Program-made: the position numbers and the translations under genes | Assembly: GCF_000196235.1 (NCBI RefSeq) | Contig: NC_008541.1 | Coordinates: 3,968,001 to 4,032,000, forward strand | Source of the DNA: Arthrobacter sp. FB24 | GTDB taxonomy: Bacteria > Actinomycetota > Actinomycetes > Actinomycetales > Micrococcaceae | Direction: 5' to 3' | DNA: 64,000 bases | Notes under the pieces: model-generated | What the model saw: the letters and a program-made list of their open reading frames with translations, nothing else | Told to the model about the DNA's origin: nothing | Databases searched by the model: none | Shown: positions 35,154 to 43,869 of the stretch, in pieces | How positions within the stretch are numbered: position 1 is the stretch's first letter | Layout of the letters: every line of letters begins with the position of its first letter

Positions 35154-35627
35154 CTATGGCCCGGCCGTTCCGGGCCCGTCTGATCCCTGCCGCCGGATGA
35201 CGTTGGACAGGGTCAGCGCCGTGACGGTATCGCCGACCCCGGGCAGCGCCGCGATCTGCTCCCAGATCTCCTGGACCCTGTCCAGCGAGCGCGCCTCCAG
35301 CCTCACCAGCAGGTCAAAGTCGCCGCTCAGGACATCGCACAGGACCACTTCGGGAATGGTCCGCAGCGCTGCCAGGACGTCGGCACCACGCATGCGGTCC
35401 TTGCGGTAAATCATGAGGAATGCGGAGACCATGCTCTGGCCCACGCTGCCCGCCACAATCGTGTAGCCCTGGATGTAGCCCTGCCGCTCCAGGCGGTCAA
35501 CACGCTGCCGCACGGCGTTCCGGGACAAAAGCACCCTGCCGGCCAGTTCGGCATGGGACACCCGGGCATTCTTCGTCAGTTCCGCAAGGATCTTCTGGTC
35601 GATGTGATCCAAACCCGCCCCGTCCAT
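35154..35627 (-). CDS. Lrp/AsnC-family transcriptional regulator
   Basis: A 157-residue regulator with the AsnC-type HTH (LDHIDQKILAELTKNARVS, then LAGRVLLSRNAVRQRVDRLE) and the C-terminal RAM effector domain (VLCDVLSGDFDLLVRLEARS). It is convergent with the aldehyde dehydrogenase and probably responds to an amino acid. The ATG at 35627 fits the family length; six extra codons upstream are possible. Confidence 0.9.
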   Translation of the reverse strand: MDGAGLDHIDQKILAELTKNARVSHAELAGRVLLSRNAVRQRVDRLERQGYIQGYTIVAGSVGQSMVSAFLMIYRKDRMRGADVLAALRTIPEVVLCDVLSGDFDLLVRLEARSLDRVQEIWEQIAALPGVGDTVTALTLSNVIRRQGSDGPGTAGP

Positions 35628-35710
35628 CCCTACCCTCCGCCGCAATCATCGGCTCACCCTTGTCCCTTGGACAGGGTGGCCGATGCCGTAGCCAGAAAGG
35701 CTCCGCAGAA

Positions 35711-36409
35711 ATGATACGTCCACACCGGGACAATCAGCCGCCCGCCGCCATCACCTGCATTCTGTTCGACATGGACGGGACGCTTCTGGATTCCGCTCCG
35801 GGCGTGATGGACAGCGCTGCCCGGGCGCTCAGGGCGGTGAATGCCCCCGTCCCTCCACGCGGGGAACTGCTCAAGTATGTCGGACCGCCCATGTACGAGT
35901 CGTTCAGGCACAGCGCCGGGCTGGACGAAGCAACCGCCCGGGACGCGCTCCGGCACTATCGCGCAGCCTACGCCGAGACAGGGGCACTGCAATCCGGCCT
36001 ATTTGGCGGTATTGACAGCCTTTTGGGTCAGCTGGATTCGTTGCAGTGTCCGATGGCGGTGGCAACGTCCAAGGTGGAGGACCAGGCGGTCCGGCTGGCC
36101 ATCGCCCTTGGGATTGACCGTCACTTCGCTGACATCTGCGGTGCCTCCGACGCAGCAGGAAGGGCCTCCAAGGAGGATGTCATTGCCGAATCGCTGGCAC
36201 GGCTCGATGCACAGGGGGTGGACATCTCCGGCGCGGTCATGGTGGGCGACCGGAGCTACGACATTGCCGGAGCGGCCGCACACCGGATCCCTACGATTTT
36301 TGTCTCGTGGGGCTACGGGGAACCGTCGGAGGCCCGTGGCGCTGCGGCTGTTGCACAGACGCCCGATACTCTTGGGCGGCTGCTATCCGCCGGCGTCCCG
36401 ACCGCCTGA
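35711..36409 (+). CDS. HAD-superfamily hydrolase (phosphoglycolate phosphatase-like)
   Basis: A 232-residue phosphatase with all HAD motifs: motif I FDMDGTLLDSAPG (residues 18-30), motif II VATSKVEDQA, motif III Lys in RASKEDVIAESLARL and motif IV MVGDRSYDIAGAAAHRI. The helical cap between motif I and II is the C1 type, as in Gph. The physiological phosphate ester is unknown. It is divergent from the Lrp gene with 83 bp between. Confidence 0.88.
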   Translation: MIRPHRDNQPPAAITCILFDMDGTLLDSAPGVMDSAARALRAVNAPVPPRGELLKYVGPPMYESFRHSAGLDEATARDALRHYRAAYAETGALQSGLFGGIDSLLGQLDSLQCPMAVATSKVEDQAVRLAIALGIDRHFADICGASDAAGRASKEDVIAESLARLDAQGVDISGAVMVGDRSYDIAGAAAHRIPTIFVSWGYGEPSEARGAAAVAQTPDTLGRLLSAGVPTA

Positions 36410-36464
36410 GCGTGTCGTGAATAAGGCGGCTGCAGGTTTTCCGGCGTGCTGGCACACTGGGCAG

Positions 36465-37712
36465 ATGAAAGAGTCGCCGTCCCCTGCCCGACGGCCCGGA
36501 ATCCGGGCGGCCATGTTTGTCGACTTCGACAACGTGTACACGGGGTTGCTGGCCCTCGATCCCCTGGCGGCGAAGCGTTTCGCCGAGGATCCCAAACACT
36601 GGGCCGATGCCTTGTCAGCCGGCGGCTCCGCCGAAAGTTCCCGCCGCTTCCTGATCAGAAACTGTTACCTGAACCCGGTGGTGTACTCGAAGTACCGGAC
36701 GTACTGGACCCGTGCCGGTTTCCGGGTGATCGACTGCCCGTCGCTGACGCAGCGCGGGAAGTCCAGCACCGACATCAACCTGGTGCTGGATGCGATGGAC
36801 GCGTTGTCCGGCAGCGCAGGCATCGACGAGTTCTTCATCGCTTCGGCAGATGCCGATTTCACGTCCCTCATCCAGCGGTTCCGGGCAGCGGACAAGATGA
36901 CCACGGTCATCGCCGCCGGTGCGGTTGCCTTCGCCTACCGCGAGATGGCGGACAGCGTGGTGGAGTCCCACGACTTCGTGGCGATCCTCAACGGCACCAC
37001 CGCTGAGCCAATCCGCGCCGTCGCCTCTGTCCAGCCCCTGCAGGCACAGACGGCCGCCAAGGTAAAACCCAAGGCAAAGTCGAAGGCCGTTTCCGCCGCG
37101 GTCCGGGAGGTCTGCGATTTCGTCCGGGCCGCACCGGGTCCTGTTGTCGGAGCCATGGTGGCCCACCGTGCACTCACGGCGGACCCTTCCCTGAAAACAG
37201 ACTGGGGCGGGTACGGGAAGTTCGGGACCTGGGTGGCCCAGATCGGCAACGGTGTTGAATACTCCCCCTCACGGGGCGGCTGGGTCTGGGACGCGCAGAG
37301 GTTTTCCAGCGACGACCTGCCCGCCGATGCGGACGTCGAGCCCGGCATCGAGGAACGGGTCACCAGGGTGACGGACGTGCCCGCACTCTCCGAGGCGCAG
37401 TTCCGGCAGCTATTCCAGGCTATGGCAGCACGGCTTCGCGAACAGCCGGTCAACCGCAACGAGCTCTCCCGGCTCGTCCGGGATGACTGCGTCACCGCCG
37501 GCCAGCCGGTGTCCCGCGGTGCGGTGAACTTTGTGGTCCAGGGCCTCGGCTACGTCAATTACCAGCTCAATGAAGATGCGACGGCGGAGGGGCTGGCGGC
37601 GGCCTGGACCGAGAACGTGGAAGAGCTCTGCCGCGTGGCGCTGATGGAGTTCGACGACGGCGAGAAGGCGGCGCTGCGCCGCTGGGCCAGCGGCGGCTAC
37701 CTGGCGGCCTAG
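36465..37712 (+). CDS. NYN-domain nuclease-like protein with C-terminal OST-HTH/LOTUS domains
   Basis: A 415-residue protein. The N-terminal NYN (PIN-like) domain has the acidic residues expected for a metal-dependent RNase: MFVDFDNVYTGL (residues 17-28), SSTDINLVLDAM and FFIASADADFTSLIQ. A Lys/Ala-rich linker follows. The C-terminal half has one clear LOTUS/OST-HTH-like unit (EVCDFVRAAPGPVVGAMVAH to NGVEYSPSRGGW) and probably a second (AMAARLREQPVNRNELSRLV). Such proteins are thought to act on RNA. It is a single gene. Confidence 0.8.
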   Translation: MKESPSPARRPGIRAAMFVDFDNVYTGLLALDPLAAKRFAEDPKHWADALSAGGSAESSRRFLIRNCYLNPVVYSKYRTYWTRAGFRVIDCPSLTQRGKSSTDINLVLDAMDALSGSAGIDEFFIASADADFTSLIQRFRAADKMTTVIAAGAVAFAYREMADSVVESHDFVAILNGTTAEPIRAVASVQPLQAQTAAKVKPKAKSKAVSAAVREVCDFVRAAPGPVVGAMVAHRALTADPSLKTDWGGYGKFGTWVAQIGNGVEYSPSRGGWVWDAQRFSSDDLPADADVEPGIEERVTRVTDVPALSEAQFRQLFQAMAARLREQPVNRNELSRLVRDDCVTAGQPVSRGAVNFVVQGLGYVNYQLNEDATAEGLAAAWTENVEELCRVALMEFDDGEKAALRRWASGGYLAA

Positions 37713-37738
37713 TTGCGCTGCGGCGGGCGCCGGTGAGA

Positions 37739-37779
37739 GGACGACGGCGGGGAGGAGTCGCCGTCGTCCGTCTCGGTTT
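37739..37779. terminator. Bidirectional hairpin terminator (family copy 7)
   Basis: 11-bp stem GGACGACGGCG with a 9-nt loop, then GTCTCGGTTTTCTTT. It is a divergent family member between convergent genes. Confidence 0.75.
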
Positions 37780-37812
37780 TCTTTGCCTTACGCCGGCCTC
37801 ACAAGCCGCGGG

Positions 37813-38076
37813 TCAGGCCCTGCTTCGACGCGTGACGGCACCGAAGATGCCCAGCACAATCACGGCGCCCAGAATAGCCAGCAGCCAGGTCCTGAGATCG
37901 AAGAACTCAGCGAGGCCGCCGCCGAAGACCAGCGAACCGATCCATCCGCCAAGGATGGCGCCGACCACACCCAGTACCAGGGTGACTACCCAGCCGCCGC
38001 CCTGCCTTCCGGGAAGTATGGCCTTTGCGATAGCTCCCGCGATCAAGCCGAGCAGGAGAAATCCGAGAATTCCCAT
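37813..38076 (-). CDS. GlsB/YeaQ/YmgE stress-response membrane protein
   Basis: An 87-residue membrane protein of the transglycosylase-associated (Tag) family. Three hydrophobic segments and the glycine pattern GLIAGAIAKAILPGRQGGGW and LGVVGAILGGWIGSLVFG are characteristic. Members are stress-induced in many bacteria but their function is not settled. It is a single gene. Confidence 0.9.
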   Translation of the reverse strand: MGILGFLLLGLIAGAIAKAILPGRQGGGWVVTLVLGVVGAILGGWIGSLVFGGGLAEFFDLRTWLLAILGAVIVLGIFGAVTRRSRA

Positions 38077-38300
38077 GACGAGCTTCCTTCCGAATGAGAG
38101 AACCGCTTAGCTGCGGCAGGTGCAGGGATTCCTGCTGGGCGGGTCATGCCCCTTGCCTGCTGACCTCCGCGGTCCGGGTTGCCGGCACCTGCCGGTGAGT
38201 GCATTCTAGGGATTGTCCTGTGGCCCGTCACGAGTGGCCGCCACCCGAATATGCGGCCGCCTACGTGCACCGCCGTCACCGACTACCCGCATCCCGCGCC

Positions 38301-38336
38301 CGAGGCCGAGGCCGAGGCCGAGGCCGAGGCCGAGGC
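38301..38336. repeat. Hexanucleotide tandem repeat (CGAGGC)6
   Basis: Six perfect copies of CGAGGC upstream of the lipoprotein promoter region. Copy-number changes would alter spacing by half a helical turn per unit. Confidence 0.9.
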
Positions 38337-38340
38337 CAAA

Positions 38341-38356
38341 ATACCCTAGTGGGTAT
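38341..38356. promoter_or_regulatory. Inverted repeat, possible CsoR/RicR-type operator
   Basis: ATACCC-TAGT-GGGTAT, perfect 6-bp arms. TACCC-N4/5-GGGTA patterns are typical of actinobacterial copper-responsive sites; binding here is a guess. Confidence 0.4.
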
Positions 38357-38399
38357 GCCTGCTCAACCATAGCCTTGGCTTCTGGAAAGGAGGCCGAAG

Positions 38400-39860
38400 A
38401 TGCCCGTTTGCGGAATCGAAATCGGCGGTGGGTTCGGGCGGGGCGGACGGTGGATAGCGTGCGCCGCGGCCGCCCTGCTGGTGCTGGCGGGATGCTCATC
38501 CGGAGGCGGGACGCCGGGTGCAAGTCCGTCGGAGGGGACGCCGACCGCGACAGTCACTACGCCGCCCGCCTCCTCATCAAGCGGACCTGGAACAACCGGG
38601 CTGCCCGAAGCGGTCTTTACGGACCAGGAACTCGTGGCGATCATCAACGGAGTGGCTCAGCACCGGGGCGTGCAGTTTCCCACGGCGCAGGACTCCGCCC
38701 GTCAGCGAAGCGGAGCCTCGAGCGGCACCTTCCCCCAAGTCAGCACCGAGACGACACCCAGCGAGTGCACCAGCCTCGTCCCCCAAAACCCCTTCAGCCG
38801 CTGGGCCGACAAGGGCGTGAACTTCGCCGAGGGCGCCATGCCGATGGGTGCGCAGTCGGGACCGGCCACCACCATCATGATCACACTGCGAAGCGCGGAA
38901 AAGGATGCCATCGCCAAGGCCGATTTCGGCTACACGGACGATCTGGCGTCCCGTTGCGGCCACTTTGACCTGGCATCAACGGAGTCGGGCCGGACCTCCA
39001 CATACGCCGTCCAGCTCTTGGCGGCTCCCCCGATCGGGGAGAAACAGCACGGCTTGATGCAGACCACAAAGCCGAAGGGCCCGGGGGACTACGGCTCGGT
39101 GGTACTGCGGTCTCTTGCAGGAACAATGTCCATCACCCTGAGTCTGGCTGTCGCCGAGCTCAACTCAGAGGCCGACGCGAAGCCTGCCCTCGACTCCATG
39201 GCCGCCCTGGCGAAGGAACTCATCGACCAGGCCGTGACGAAGCCTCCGACAGTTGCCCCGCCGCCGTCCAACTCCCGGTCCGCTGATGATCTCGTGGCAC
39301 TGTTCAAGGGCGTCACCGGGCCGGACGGAAGTCCCGTGGCACTGCCCGGCGCCTCGGTTATCGGCCCGGCGCCCGGCTCTTCCGCGGGTCCGTCGCTGCA
39401 GGGGCCGGTGCCTCCGTGCACCTACAACGACGAAGCATATTACGGCTCGCTCCTGGGCTCGGTCCTCGGCCAGGGGCAGATCCAAGGTGCCAGCAAGATG
39501 GATTACACCGAATTCAGCGTGATCAGCATGCCGACGACGGCGGCGCCGCCTTATCCCTTGGACACCCGGGCGGCTGCACTCCGGGATTGCGCGACGATCC
39601 AGGAGGTCATTCTTGGCGGCGGCTCGCGTGAGTGGTCGGCCGTTTCGAAGCTGAACACAACCATTGCCGCCGACTCAAGCTACGCCGTCGCCTATCAGTT
39701 GTCGGACGGGACGGGCGAATGGCACGTCCGGGCCGGCGCGCGCAAGGGGACGTTGTCGGTGGAGGCCAATAACAGGACGTCCTCGAAGGCCGCAGCCCAG
39801 GCCACCGCCGACGCGCTGGCGGCCTTCTTTGGCAGCGTGTTCTCCCATGCCGGGCTGTAG
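38400..39860 (+). CDS. Secreted lipoprotein with duplicated domain
   Basis: A 486-residue lipoprotein. The signal peptide ends in a lipobox LVLAGC at about residue 32, then a Ser/Thr/Pro-rich linker to residue 65. Two related halves follow: residues about 65-275 and 290-486. Both begin with a DxELVAI/DDLVALF helix and end in an Ala-rich helix (AALAKELIDQ; ADALAAFFGSVF). Cysteine pairs occur in both. I do not know its function; sensor-like lipoproteins in mycobacteria have a comparable layout. The start has GAAAGGAGG about 8 bp upstream. Confidence 0.75.
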   Translation: MPVCGIEIGGGFGRGGRWIACAAAALLVLAGCSSGGGTPGASPSEGTPTATVTTPPASSSSGPGTTGLPEAVFTDQELVAIINGVAQHRGVQFPTAQDSARQRSGASSGTFPQVSTETTPSECTSLVPQNPFSRWADKGVNFAEGAMPMGAQSGPATTIMITLRSAEKDAIAKADFGYTDDLASRCGHFDLASTESGRTSTYAVQLLAAPPIGEKQHGLMQTTKPKGPGDYGSVVLRSLAGTMSITLSLAVAELNSEADAKPALDSMAALAKELIDQAVTKPPTVAPPPSNSRSADDLVALFKGVTGPDGSPVALPGASVIGPAPGSSAGPSLQGPVPPCTYNDEAYYGSLLGSVLGQGQIQGASKMDYTEFSVISMPTTAAPPYPLDTRAAALRDCATIQEVILGGGSREWSAVSKLNTTIAADSSYAVAYQLSDGTGEWHVRAGARKGTLSVEANNRTSSKAAAQATADALAAFFGSVFSHAGL

Positions 39861-39869
39861 AACCTTTCC

Positions 39870-40787
39870 TCACATTGGGGGCCGTGCGATCCCTCCCGGA
39901 ACCACATGCAGACGGGTTTCACCGCCGGTATCCTCCGTCGCTTCCGGCGGCTGCGGCTTGTAGACCCAGGCCACCAGCACCACTGAGATGATCATCAGCA
40001 GGAACCACGAAACCAGCTTGTCGGGCGACACCATGTGCCAGCCGTCCACCTGGTTGGGGTAGAGCCAGGCCCCCGACCAGGTGGCGATGTTCTCCGCAAT
40101 CCAGATGAACAGCGCCACCAGGAGGAACGCCAGGACCAGCGGCATCCGGAAGGTCCGGCGGAAGACGCGGAAGTGCATGACGCACCGTCCAAAGACGATT
40201 ACGACGGCGGCCAGCAGCACCCAGCGCGCGTCCCAGGTGTAGTGGTGGGTGAAGAAGTTCACGTAGACGGCCGCGGCAATGACCGCGGTGATCCACCGCC
40301 GCGGGTACCGTGCAAAGCGCAGGTCGAAGAGCCGGTAGACACGCACCATGTAGGAACCGACCGCCGCGTACATAAAGCCGCTGAAGAGGGGCACCGCACC
40401 GATGCGAAGGAACCCTTCGGCCTCATAGGACCACGAGCCGACGTCGGTCTTGAACAGCTCCATCACCGTTCCCACGATGTGGAACAGGACAATAACCCTC
40501 AGCTCGCGGACAGTTTCCAGCCGTGTGGCCACCATCAGGATCTGGATGACGACGGCGGCCAGGGTCAGGAAGTCGTTCCGGGCCAAACCGGCGTCGTCCG
40601 GATACCACAGGCGTGCCGCCAGGAGCACGGCGAGGAGCGCGGCCCCAAAGATGCATGCCCAGCCCTGCTTGAGGCCGAAGACCACGAACTCGGTGAGCCT
40701 GGAGCGGGCGCCACCGGCTGGCCCTTTGTCCAGGAATCGGTGGGCACGCTGATCGATCAAGAGCTCTACGGATGTGAAACTCCGCAC
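39870..40787 (-). CDS. DUF817 family membrane protein
   Basis: A 305-residue integral membrane protein with about eight segments, of the DUF817 family. Family-like stretches are VLFHIVGTVMELFKTDVGSW, PLFSGFMYAAVGSYMVRVY and YVNFFTHHYTWDARW. The role is unknown. GTG 40787 is chosen; TTG 40820 and GTG 40811 are longer possibilities. It converges on the lipoprotein gene with a gap of nine bases and no hairpin. Confidence 0.83.
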   Translation of the reverse strand: MRSFTSVELLIDQRAHRFLDKGPAGGARSRLTEFVVFGLKQGWACIFGAALLAVLLAARLWYPDDAGLARNDFLTLAAVVIQILMVATRLETVRELRVIVLFHIVGTVMELFKTDVGSWSYEAEGFLRIGAVPLFSGFMYAAVGSYMVRVYRLFDLRFARYPRRWITAVIAAAVYVNFFTHHYTWDARWVLLAAVVIVFGRCVMHFRVFRRTFRMPLVLAFLLVALFIWIAENIATWSGAWLYPNQVDGWHMVSPDKLVSWFLLMIISVVLVAWVYKPQPPEATEDTGGETRLHVVPGGIARPPM

Positions 40788-40866
40788 TGACGTACCCCGT
40801 TCCCCCGCCACGAGTGGCAATGTTGATTTCCCCGCCGGATTGAGCCGGACCAGGGCGTTTCAGAAT

Positions 40867-41646
40867 CTAGGCCGGGCTGAGCCGGCCCAGGCAGTAGTTC
40901 TTGGGCCAGTGGCGGACCCGCCGCGGCAGCCGCGGATAGACCACGGCGGACCACCGCATGGTGCGGTCGAACCAGCGGCCGTGGCGCTCGCTCCACGGCA
41001 GTCCGAAACCCCGCCGGAGCTTGTCCGGCAGCAGGCCCGCGGTGATGAAGCGGGCCAGCGGCATGGCAAGGCGCTGCCACAGCAGGGGGTCCTCCGGATA
41101 GAGCAGGCTGCGGGCCACGTGTGACGTGACGTCGTCGGCTTCCAGCCCCTCCAGCGAGGTCTTCCAGTAGCTTCCGAACGCCTCGCGATCTGCCGGCCAC
41201 AGTTCCGCGGGAAGCTGGAGGGCGGTGCCGAGTCTCACGTAGTCCCGGTACATGAGGTCTGCCGCGTCATCGTCCAGCGTTCCGTAGATTCTCTCGTAAA
41301 CCGTGACGGCGGTGTCGTATAGGGTTGCCACCACCCAGAGCTGGGATTGCGCGTCGAAGGCGTCATAGCCGGCGGAGCGGGCGTCGGGCTTCCGGCGGAC
41401 GGGGCCGTGGGCACGGTTCACGCGGCGACGCACCGCCGCCACCTGCTCCTCGGTGCCGTAGACAACGGCATACACGTAGGTGAGGGTGGCACGAAGCCGG
41501 TCCAGCGGACGCTCGGCAAAGTTGCTGTGCTCGGCGACGCCGTGACCCACCGCCGGGTTGGCGATCTGCAGCAGAATTGCCCGCCCTGCCCCAGCCAGCA
41601 GAACGCCTTCTGCTCCCATGTCGGCAAGTCCACGCACCATGCCCAC
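40867..41646 (-). CDS. MpaB/DUF2236 oxygenase-like protein
   Basis: A 259-residue protein of the ER-bound oxygenase MpaB/B'/rubber-oxygenase (DUF2236) family. Features are LLQIANPAVGHGVAEHSNF near residue 25, TLTYVYAVVYGTEEQ, and VVATLYDTAVTVYERIYG near residue 105. Family members bind haem through conserved His; the substrate is unknown here. It is divergent from the Nudix gene. ATG 41646 fits the family; the preceding sequence lacks a strong ribosome binding site. Confidence 0.83.
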   Translation of the reverse strand: MGMVRGLADMGAEGVLLAGAGRAILLQIANPAVGHGVAEHSNFAERPLDRLRATLTYVYAVVYGTEEQVAAVRRRVNRAHGPVRRKPDARSAGYDAFDAQSQLWVVATLYDTAVTVYERIYGTLDDDAADLMYRDYVRLGTALQLPAELWPADREAFGSYWKTSLEGLEADDVTSHVARSLLYPEDPLLWQRLAMPLARFITAGLLPDKLRRGFGLPWSERHGRWFDRTMRWSAVVYPRLPRRVRHWPKNYCLGRLSPA

Positions 41647-41705
41647 ACACTACCCGAGAGCCGACCCTCAGCGTCGTCGCGTATAGCCTTGGACCAGGAG
41701 GCACT

Positions 41706-42197
41706 ATGACGGTTCGAAGCGCAGGCATATTGCTGTACCGGTGGAATCCCGCGGCTCAGGTGGAGGTCTGGATAGCCCATATGGGCGGACCGTTCTGGGC
41801 CCGGAAGGACGAGCACGCGTGGTCCGTCCCCAAGGGTGAATACCCTGAGGACGAGGATGCCCTGACGGCCGCCAAACGCGAGTTCGCAGAAGAAATGGGC
41901 ACCCCGGCCCCGCCCGCTGACTACATCGGCCTGGGCGCCTTCCGGCAGCCGTCCGGCAAGGTCATCACCGTCTTCGCGGCCGAGTGGGATTTCCGGCCCG
42001 AACGCATTGAGAGCAACACTTTCCCGCTGGAATGGCCTAGGGGCTCCGGCGTCATCAGGCACTATCCCGAGATCGACGACGCCCGCTGGTTCACCGAGGC
42101 GGAGGCGCGCACCAAGCTCGTGAAAGGCCAGCTTCCCATCCTTGACGCCCTCGTTCAGCGAATCGGAGTTCAAACTCCCGGGGACAGCACCTCCTGA
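41706..42197 (+). CDS. Nudix hydrolase
   Basis: A 163-residue Nudix enzyme that hydrolyses nucleoside-diphosphate-linked compounds or similar substrates. The Nudix box G-x5-E-x7-R-E-U-x-E-E-x-G-U is complete, as GEYPEDE through REFAEEMGT (residues 44-66). The N-terminus SAGILLYRW is typical of the MutT/Ap4A-type group. GGAGG precedes the ATG. The exact substrate is unknown. It converges on the TfoX gene. Confidence 0.92.
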   Translation: MTVRSAGILLYRWNPAAQVEVWIAHMGGPFWARKDEHAWSVPKGEYPEDEDALTAAKREFAEEMGTPAPPADYIGLGAFRQPSGKVITVFAAEWDFRPERIESNTFPLEWPRGSGVIRHYPEIDDARWFTEAEARTKLVKGQLPILDALVQRIGVQTPGDSTS

Positions 42198-42238
42198 GGT
42201 GACGAAGGCCTAGGACGAGGCAAGTCCGCCACCGTTCA

Positions 42239-42598
42239 TTACTTTTTCGGCTTGGAACTCTTGGGCGCCTTCGGCGGCAGTGCGGCGACATGCGCGAGCG
42301 CCCGGGCCAGCCACGGTTCGATCTCTTCCGGCGGGCCCTGGACCGGGAGCCCCGCATAGCCGCCCATGGGCCGTTCGGCCGAGATGAATGGCAGGACTTC
42401 CCGGCTCGTCATCAGCTCTTCGCGGTCAGCATCCGCGAGCTTCAGTCCCAGGGTGGAGCCGTAGAGCCCCGCGAACATGTTTCCGTTGACGAAGGCACCG
42501 AGGTTCCCGAACATCGGCTTGATCTCGATGCCCGGCAGCCCTGCCATCAGTGACCTGAACTGCTCTTTGTCGGCCTCGGTGGCTTTTGCCATTTCCAT
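42239..42598 (-). CDS. TfoX/Sxy N-terminal domain protein
   Basis: A 119-residue protein with only the TfoX N-terminal domain: IEIKPMFGNLGAFVNGNMFA and LYGSTLGLKLADADREEL. In E. coli and Haemophilus, longer TfoX proteins promote competence; single-domain versions in actinobacteria have no proven role. The C-terminus is Lys/Pro-rich. ATG 42598 is used; ATG 42592 two codons later is also possible. Confidence 0.85.
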   Translation of the reverse strand: MEMAKATEADKEQFRSLMAGLPGIEIKPMFGNLGAFVNGNMFAGLYGSTLGLKLADADREELMTSREVLPFISAERPMGGYAGLPVQGPPEEIEPWLARALAHVAALPPKAPKSSKPKK

Positions 42599-42643
42599 GT
42601 AAGCGCCTTCCGGTACGGGGCCTTTATTATCGCCCCCGCCGGA

Positions 42644-43690
42644 CTACGGACGGAAAGGAACCTTTTCCCAGGACAGGACGCCGTGGCCGGACGCGTTGTT
42701 TTCCGCCACTGTGAACCTCACGTAATTCGTGGCGTTGGCCGAGCCGTCGACGGTGATGCGCTGCAGGTCATCCGCAGCTTCCTGGCCGTAGATCTTCAGC
42801 CAAGGCGAGCCTTCGGCAAGGGGCTGGTTTTCGGCGTAGACGTGGCTGTCGCCGTTGATGAGGTAGACCGGGCCATCGAAGCGGTTCGTTTCCTCGGTTA
42901 TCGTCCTGACGATCTCGCGGAAGCCCGAGACCGAGTCCGGGTTGGCGGTAGCCGCGTCGAGCAGCGAAGGGTCGAACATGTCCGCCTGGGTCATGAGGAC
43001 CACAGCCCTGTCGTTGCGCCGGGTCGCATCCTTGAAGGTGTCCCGGACCTGATCCAGGACCGCCTTTGTTCGGTGGTCCACCTCGGCCTGCTGCTCGGGT
43101 GTCACTGCGGTTTCACCGATGCCGGTCCACGGCTGGAGCGAGTTGTTGCTGCCCTGGACGTTCACCACGGAGAATGCCACGCGGTTCCTGGTGAAGCGGA
43201 CATTCTCCGGCAGCCCGAGGGCTTCCTGGCTCTTCACTGGCATGGTCCGGCCGAGGGTTTTTCCCGGTGCGTTGAAGAAGACCTCCCGAAGCTTGTCCAG
43301 CCGCTCCAGGGGGTTGTACGCGCCGTTGTTCCCCCGGTGGCAGTCCACCCATTCGTTGTCGCCGGGCGTGTAGACCAACGGATGTTCGAAGGAGTCGAAC
43401 TCGGAGCGGATATATGCGAAGTACTCGTCCGAGCAAACGGACGACCCGTTCTTGATGTCACCGACGTGGGCCACAAAGTCCAGGCCGCGGTCGGCGTTGA
43501 TGTCCTGGATGCGGGAAGGGAATTTTGCGGTCTCGGCGTCGCCGTACGGGATGTCCCCGATGACACCGAAGCTAAACGCCTGCTGGCTGGAAGGATCTTC
43601 CCTGGCGTGGGGGGCGGCGGATGCCGGGGCTGCGATCCCGGCCAGGGACATGAGCGCCACGACGGCGGTGACAGCGGTTTTCACGAGCAC
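42644..43690 (-). CDS. Secreted metallophosphoesterase
   Basis: A 348-residue calcineurin-like phosphoesterase. A Sec signal peptide (KTAVTAVVALMSLAGIAAP, cleaved near ASA at residue 26) precedes the domain. Metal-binding motifs are seen as GVIGDIPYGD, AHVGDIKNGS, TPGDNEWVDC and INGDSHVY, giving the usual GD-GDxxxx-GD-GH-like set with GDSH in the last position. The start GTG has AAGGAG upstream. It would act outside the cell, perhaps on phosphodiesters. Together with the Tat phosphatases at 45.8-48.8 kb it suggests organic-phosphate scavenging. Confidence 0.88.
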   Translation of the reverse strand: MLVKTAVTAVVALMSLAGIAAPASAAPHAREDPSSQQAFSFGVIGDIPYGDAETAKFPSRIQDINADRGLDFVAHVGDIKNGSSVCSDEYFAYIRSEFDSFEHPLVYTPGDNEWVDCHRGNNGAYNPLERLDKLREVFFNAPGKTLGRTMPVKSQEALGLPENVRFTRNRVAFSVVNVQGSNNSLQPWTGIGETAVTPEQQAEVDHRTKAVLDQVRDTFKDATRRNDRAVVLMTQADMFDPSLLDAATANPDSVSGFREIVRTITEETNRFDGPVYLINGDSHVYAENQPLAEGSPWLKIYGQEAADDLQRITVDGSANATNYVRFTVAENNASGHGVLSWEKVPFRP

Positions 43691-43869
43691 AGGGGTTCTC
43701 CTTGGTGGAGCTCAACGGGTTTCGGCTCAGGCGGTCACGCGCTGAACGGGGGTGCGTGAAAAGAGTGCCCGCCCCGGAATAACGCGCGAGAACCGCACGG
43801 TGTCGGCGCCGTGAACGGAAAATGTCGCTACACCGCCTTGCACCTTTTATCGCCTGACAGAATGACCCC

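Larger units (their letters stand above)
38077..38399. other. Intergenic region with microsatellite and palindrome
   Basis: About 320 bp with no gene. It holds six tandem CGAGGC units (38301-38336) and an inverted repeat ATACCC-TAGT-GGGTAT just after. These lie 40-100 bp upstream of a lipoprotein gene. Confidence 0.6.

Noticed and set aside
38206..38523. Minus-strand frame with a Leu-Gly repeat
   Set aside because: The repeat is only the translation of the CGAGGC microsatellite; no ribosome binding site, and it overlaps the lipoprotein start.
43691..43869. Possible Pho-box before the secreted phosphoesterase
   Set aside because: TTCA-like units are present but spaced 14 bp, not 11, so I do not call a Pho site.
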